Source: Clostridia bacterium (GTDB lineage: Bacteria > Bacillota > Clostridia > Oscillospirales > CAG-272). Taken from it: a stretch of DNA of 7,213 nt. This document shows, in pieces, positions 5,582-7,213 of the stretch (position 1 is the stretch's first letter; every line of letters starts with the position of its first letter). Below the pieces are notes generated by a model. It was not told the origin of the DNA and made no database searches. It saw only the letters and a program-made list of their open reading frames with translations. The translations under genes were made by a program, and so were the position numbers. The stretch is taken from assembly GCA_017624795.1 (NCBI GenBank), contig JAGAMJ010000083.1, positions 1 to 7,213 on the forward strand, in the 5' to 3' direction.

Positions 5582-6307
5582 ATGGTATACAAGGAAAGCT
5601 ATAACGTCCGCTGGCACGACACCGATGCGCGCCGCGAGGTGCACCCAAGCGGCGTTTTGACCTTTATGCAGGAAACGGCAAACCGCCAATTCGAGGCGGC
5701 GGGCGAGCCCCTTGACCGCATTCGCGACGAGCAGGGTGTTGGATTTATTTTGAGCCGCATCGCCATCGAGATGCGCGAGCCCATTCACGCTTATGAGGAT
5801 ATCACGGTGGAAACCTTCACCTGTGAGGGCAAGGGATACACCTTCCCCCGTGGCTTCTTGATCAAGCGAGAGGGCAGGGAGGTGGCGCGCGGTATGTCGC
5901 AGTGGGCATTGATACGCCTTGCCGATCGCTCGCTTGTCAAAACGGGCGACTTTCCGCTTTCCTTTGGGGACGAGGCGGAGCTTCAAACAGAAATGCCGAT
6001 CCGATACCGTTCGCCCCGTGATGCTGCGTGGGAGATCGTCGGTGAGCGCCGCATCGCCTATTCCGATATCGACTACAATATGCATATGAATAACACGAAA
6101 TACCCCGATATGGTATGCGATTTTCTGCCCGATTCCGCGCACACTCGCGTGACGGGACTGTCGCTTTCCTACTGTCACGAGGCGGCTTTTGGCGACGTTT
6201 TGACGGTGGAGCGCGCCACGGGCGAGAACGGCATTTACTATATCCGCACCCGTTTGAAGGACGTTGTGTGCCTTGAAGCGATGGTCAGAACAGAGCCGTG
6301 TTTATAA
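5582..6307 (+). CDS. Acyl-ACP thioesterase (FatA/FatB-like, double hotdog)
   Basis: A 241-residue soluble protein that should hydrolyse acyl-ACP to free fatty acid and ACP, ending chain growth or trimming acyl pools. Two hotdog folds are seen: the first (about 1-130) opens with RWHDTDARREVHPSGVLTFM, with an FILSR strand and the segment GMSQWALI near 104-111; the second begins at ERRIAYSDIDYNMHMNNTKY (155-174), whose D162/D164, N166 and H168 match the catalytic Asp, Asn and His of plant FatB (motif DxDxNxHxNNxKY). YCHEA (197-201) lies where FatB has its Cys/Glu region. Length is typical for bacterial members. The start at 5582 is chosen because GGAAG lies just before it; an in-frame ATG at 5516 would require translating through the hairpin. 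Chain-length specificity cannot be read from sequence. It is 69 bases after fba, with no clear promoter of its own. Confidence 0.9.
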   Translation: MVYKESYNVRWHDTDARREVHPSGVLTFMQETANRQFEAAGEPLDRIRDEQGVGFILSRIAIEMREPIHAYEDITVETFTCEGKGYTFPRGFLIKREGREVARGMSQWALIRLADRSLVKTGDFPLSFGDEAELQTEMPIRYRSPRDAAWEIVGERRIAYSDIDYNMHMNNTKYPDMVCDFLPDSAHTRVTGLSLSYCHEAAFGDVLTVERATGENGIYYIRTRLKDVVCLEAMVRTEPCL

Positions 6308-6308
6308 G

Positions 6309-6361
6309 AAAGAAAAAGGGGCTTGCTCAAATTTGAAATTTGAGCAAGCCCCTTTTTCTTT
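6309..6361. terminator. Perfect 26-bp-arm palindrome, two-way terminator
   Basis: Arms at 6309-6334 and 6336-6361 are perfectly complementary around a single G at 6335. A GGGGCTTGC / GCAAGCCCC core is flanked by A-run and T-run ends, so both strands give a GC stem followed by CTTTTTCTTT. It begins just after the thioesterase stop (6305-6307) and lies 44 bases from the stop of the convergent gene, so it can end both transcripts. Confidence 0.93.
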
Positions 6362-6404
6362 GTTTTCGGACTTTTTGGTCTGGTTAAATGTGACAACCCT
6401 TTTG

Positions 6405-7205
6405 TTATTCGTCGTCGTTTGGCAAAACGATCGCTGCGTGGGCGTTGTTTCTCACGCTTTCGATGCCGTTCTTGCAGCTGGACTTCTGCGTATAGCCCTG
6501 CGTGCAGGCAAGGATATTCTGACCGTTGGCGGCGATCAGGTTGAAGCGATACTTTCCTGCCTTATCGAAATAGATCTGGAACTTGGGGCATTTCTCCTCG
6601 TTCACGCTGGAAAGCGTCTGATCCTCGACGGGCGCGATGGGCGCGTTTTTGCCCACACTGTCAATGCCGTTGCGGCAAGCCGTCATCGAGGAATAGATCT
6701 GTGAGCTTGCGATGACCTGCGTGTTGCCCGCGCGCACATTGAACATATAGCGGCGGTCGGAGGTGCGCTTGACCTCAAACTTGCCCTTAGCGGAAGCTGC
6801 TTCCTCGGTGATCTCCTCGCTCTCAACGGGCTCGGCGACCTTCTTGGGCTCGGCGCTTTTCTTGGCGGGAGCTGCTTTTGCGGCAGGCGCTTCCTTTTTG
6901 GCAGGAGCTGCTTTCTTTGCGGGCGCGGCTTTTTCAGCAGCAGCTTTCTCGGCAGCGGCTTTCTCGGCAGCGGCTTTCTCGGCAGCAGCTTTTTCAGCAG
7001 CAGCTTTTTCAGCAGCAGCTTTCTCGGCAGCGGCTTTCTCGGCAGCGGCTTTTTCAGCAGCAGCTTTCTCGGCAGCAGCTTTCTCGGCAGCGGCTTTCTC
7101 GGCAGCAGCTTTTTCAGCGGCGGCTTTCTCGGCAGCAGCTTTCTCAGCAGCAGCTTTTTCTTCGGCTAATTTTTTTGCTTTTTTCTTTTTCGAAAATCCA
7201 AACAC
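6405..7205 (-). CDS. Tandem DUF1508 (YegP-like) protein with long EKAAA-repeat N-terminus
   Basis: A 266-residue protein read from a GTG at 7205. Only eight more bases are in the window; they read GGATCACC, which could be the end of a ribosome binding site, but an upstream start outside the window is possible. Layout: basic leader MFGFSKKKKAKK; fifteen EKAAA units (16-90), which should form one long charged helix; a Pro/Ala/Lys linker of PAKK type (about 94-122); an acidic stretch (EPVESEEITEE); then two DUF1508 domains (about 141-195 and 206-260). Both domains carry the family's F-x-V/L...N/G...Q...I and C[R/K]NGI[D/E]SV pattern and are related copies of each other. The family is widespread and of unknown function. 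There is no signal peptide or membrane segment. The Lys/Ala repeat recalls histone H1-like and TolA-like tails, so nucleic acid binding or a spacer role is possible but unproven. Confidence 0.85.
   Translation of the reverse strand: MFGFSKKKKAKKLAEEKAAAEKAAAEKAAAEKAAAEKAAAEKAAAEKAAAEKAAAEKAAAEKAAAEKAAAEKAAAEKAAAEKAAAEKAAAEKAAPAKKAAPAKKEAPAAKAAPAKKSAEPKKVAEPVESEEITEEAASAKGKFEVKRTSDRRYMFNVRAGNTQVIASSQIYSSMTACRNGIDSVGKNAPIAPVEDQTLSSVNEEKCPKFQIYFDKAGKYRFNLIAANGQNILACTQGYTQKSSCKNGIESVRNNAHAAIVLPNDDE
6936..7160 (-). repeat. Fifteen 15-bp in-frame minisatellite units encoding EKAAA
   Basis: An uninterrupted array of 15-bp units; on the plus strand the types are TTCTCGGCAGCGGCT, TTCTCGGCAGCAGCT and TTTTCAGCAGCAGCT, plus two rare variants. 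All changes are synonymous, so the protein repeat is perfect. The unit types fall in a partly repeated order (for example C-A-A-B and C-A-A-C), which suggests growth by duplication of blocks of several units. Confidence 0.95.
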
Positions 7206-7213
7206 GGTGATCC

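Noticed and set aside
4535..6178. Minus-strand frame of 547 codons
   Set aside because: It runs antisense across fba and the thioesterase gene, both of which are well supported; no family motif or ribosome binding site was seen.
6936..7160. Possible CRISPR array
   Set aside because: The units are 15 bp, head to tail with no spacers, and code in frame for a perfect peptide repeat.
6878..7210. Plus-strand frame rich in Gln/Leu/Arg repeats
   Set aside because: It is the antisense reading of the EKAAA minisatellite.
7206..7213. GGATCACC on the minus strand, like the 3' end of 16S rRNA
   Set aside because: Only eight bases match and the next bases differ; it sits before a GTG start and is better read as upstream leader of the DUF1508 gene.

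Overview
The window looks like chromosomal DNA from a Gram-positive anaerobe of class Clostridia, probably near the Oscillospiraceae/Ruminococcaceae or an uncultured relative. The evidence is AGGAG-type ribosome binding sites, TATAAT-like promoters in AT-rich gaps between GC-rich genes, T-tailed hairpin terminators, a Bacillus-type MazF, a ThiI without rhodanese domain, and a G3E GTPase joined to a YcgQ-like domain. The placement is inferred from gene style, not from a marker gene. There are no tRNA or rRNA genes, insertion sequences or CRISPR arrays, and no gap between genes exceeds about 215 bases.

Left part (1-3762), minus strand: a tight four-gene unit. In transcription order it holds a DUF2007 protein (3694-3404), the tRNA 4-thiouridine synthetase thiI (3402-2224), a G3E/CobW-family GTPase with a striking His/Cys-rich metal-binding insert (2208-1108), and a second, divergent G3E GTPase whose C-terminus resembles YcgQ/TIGR03943 (1096-146). 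Gaps are 1, 15 and 11 bases. A good promoter with an extended -10 precedes the unit, and a perfect 19-bp palindrome covers its -10 and likely start. A 15-bp-stem hairpin follows the last gene. The last two genes suggest zinc or other metal handling; the first two suggest tRNA thiolation.

Middle part (3763-4465): a divergent gap with a terminator-like hairpin and a second promoter leads to a MazF-type endoribonuclease (3910-4398). It has no adjacent MazE antitoxin and carries a low-complexity C-terminal tail. A strong terminator ends it.

Right part (4466-7213): class II fructose-bisphosphate aldolase fba has its own promoter. A hairpin with a poor T-tract separates it from a bacterial acyl-ACP thioesterase. 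A perfect 26-bp-arm palindrome then serves as a two-way terminator between the thioesterase and a convergent minus-strand gene. That gene encodes fifteen EKAAA repeats, a Pro/Ala/Lys linker and two DUF1508 (YegP-like) domains. Its 5' end lies at the window edge.

Most of this is ordinary core-genome content. The parts most worth a second look are the metal-GTPase/thiI operon with its palindromic promoter, the solitary MazF, and the repeat-expanded DUF1508 protein.
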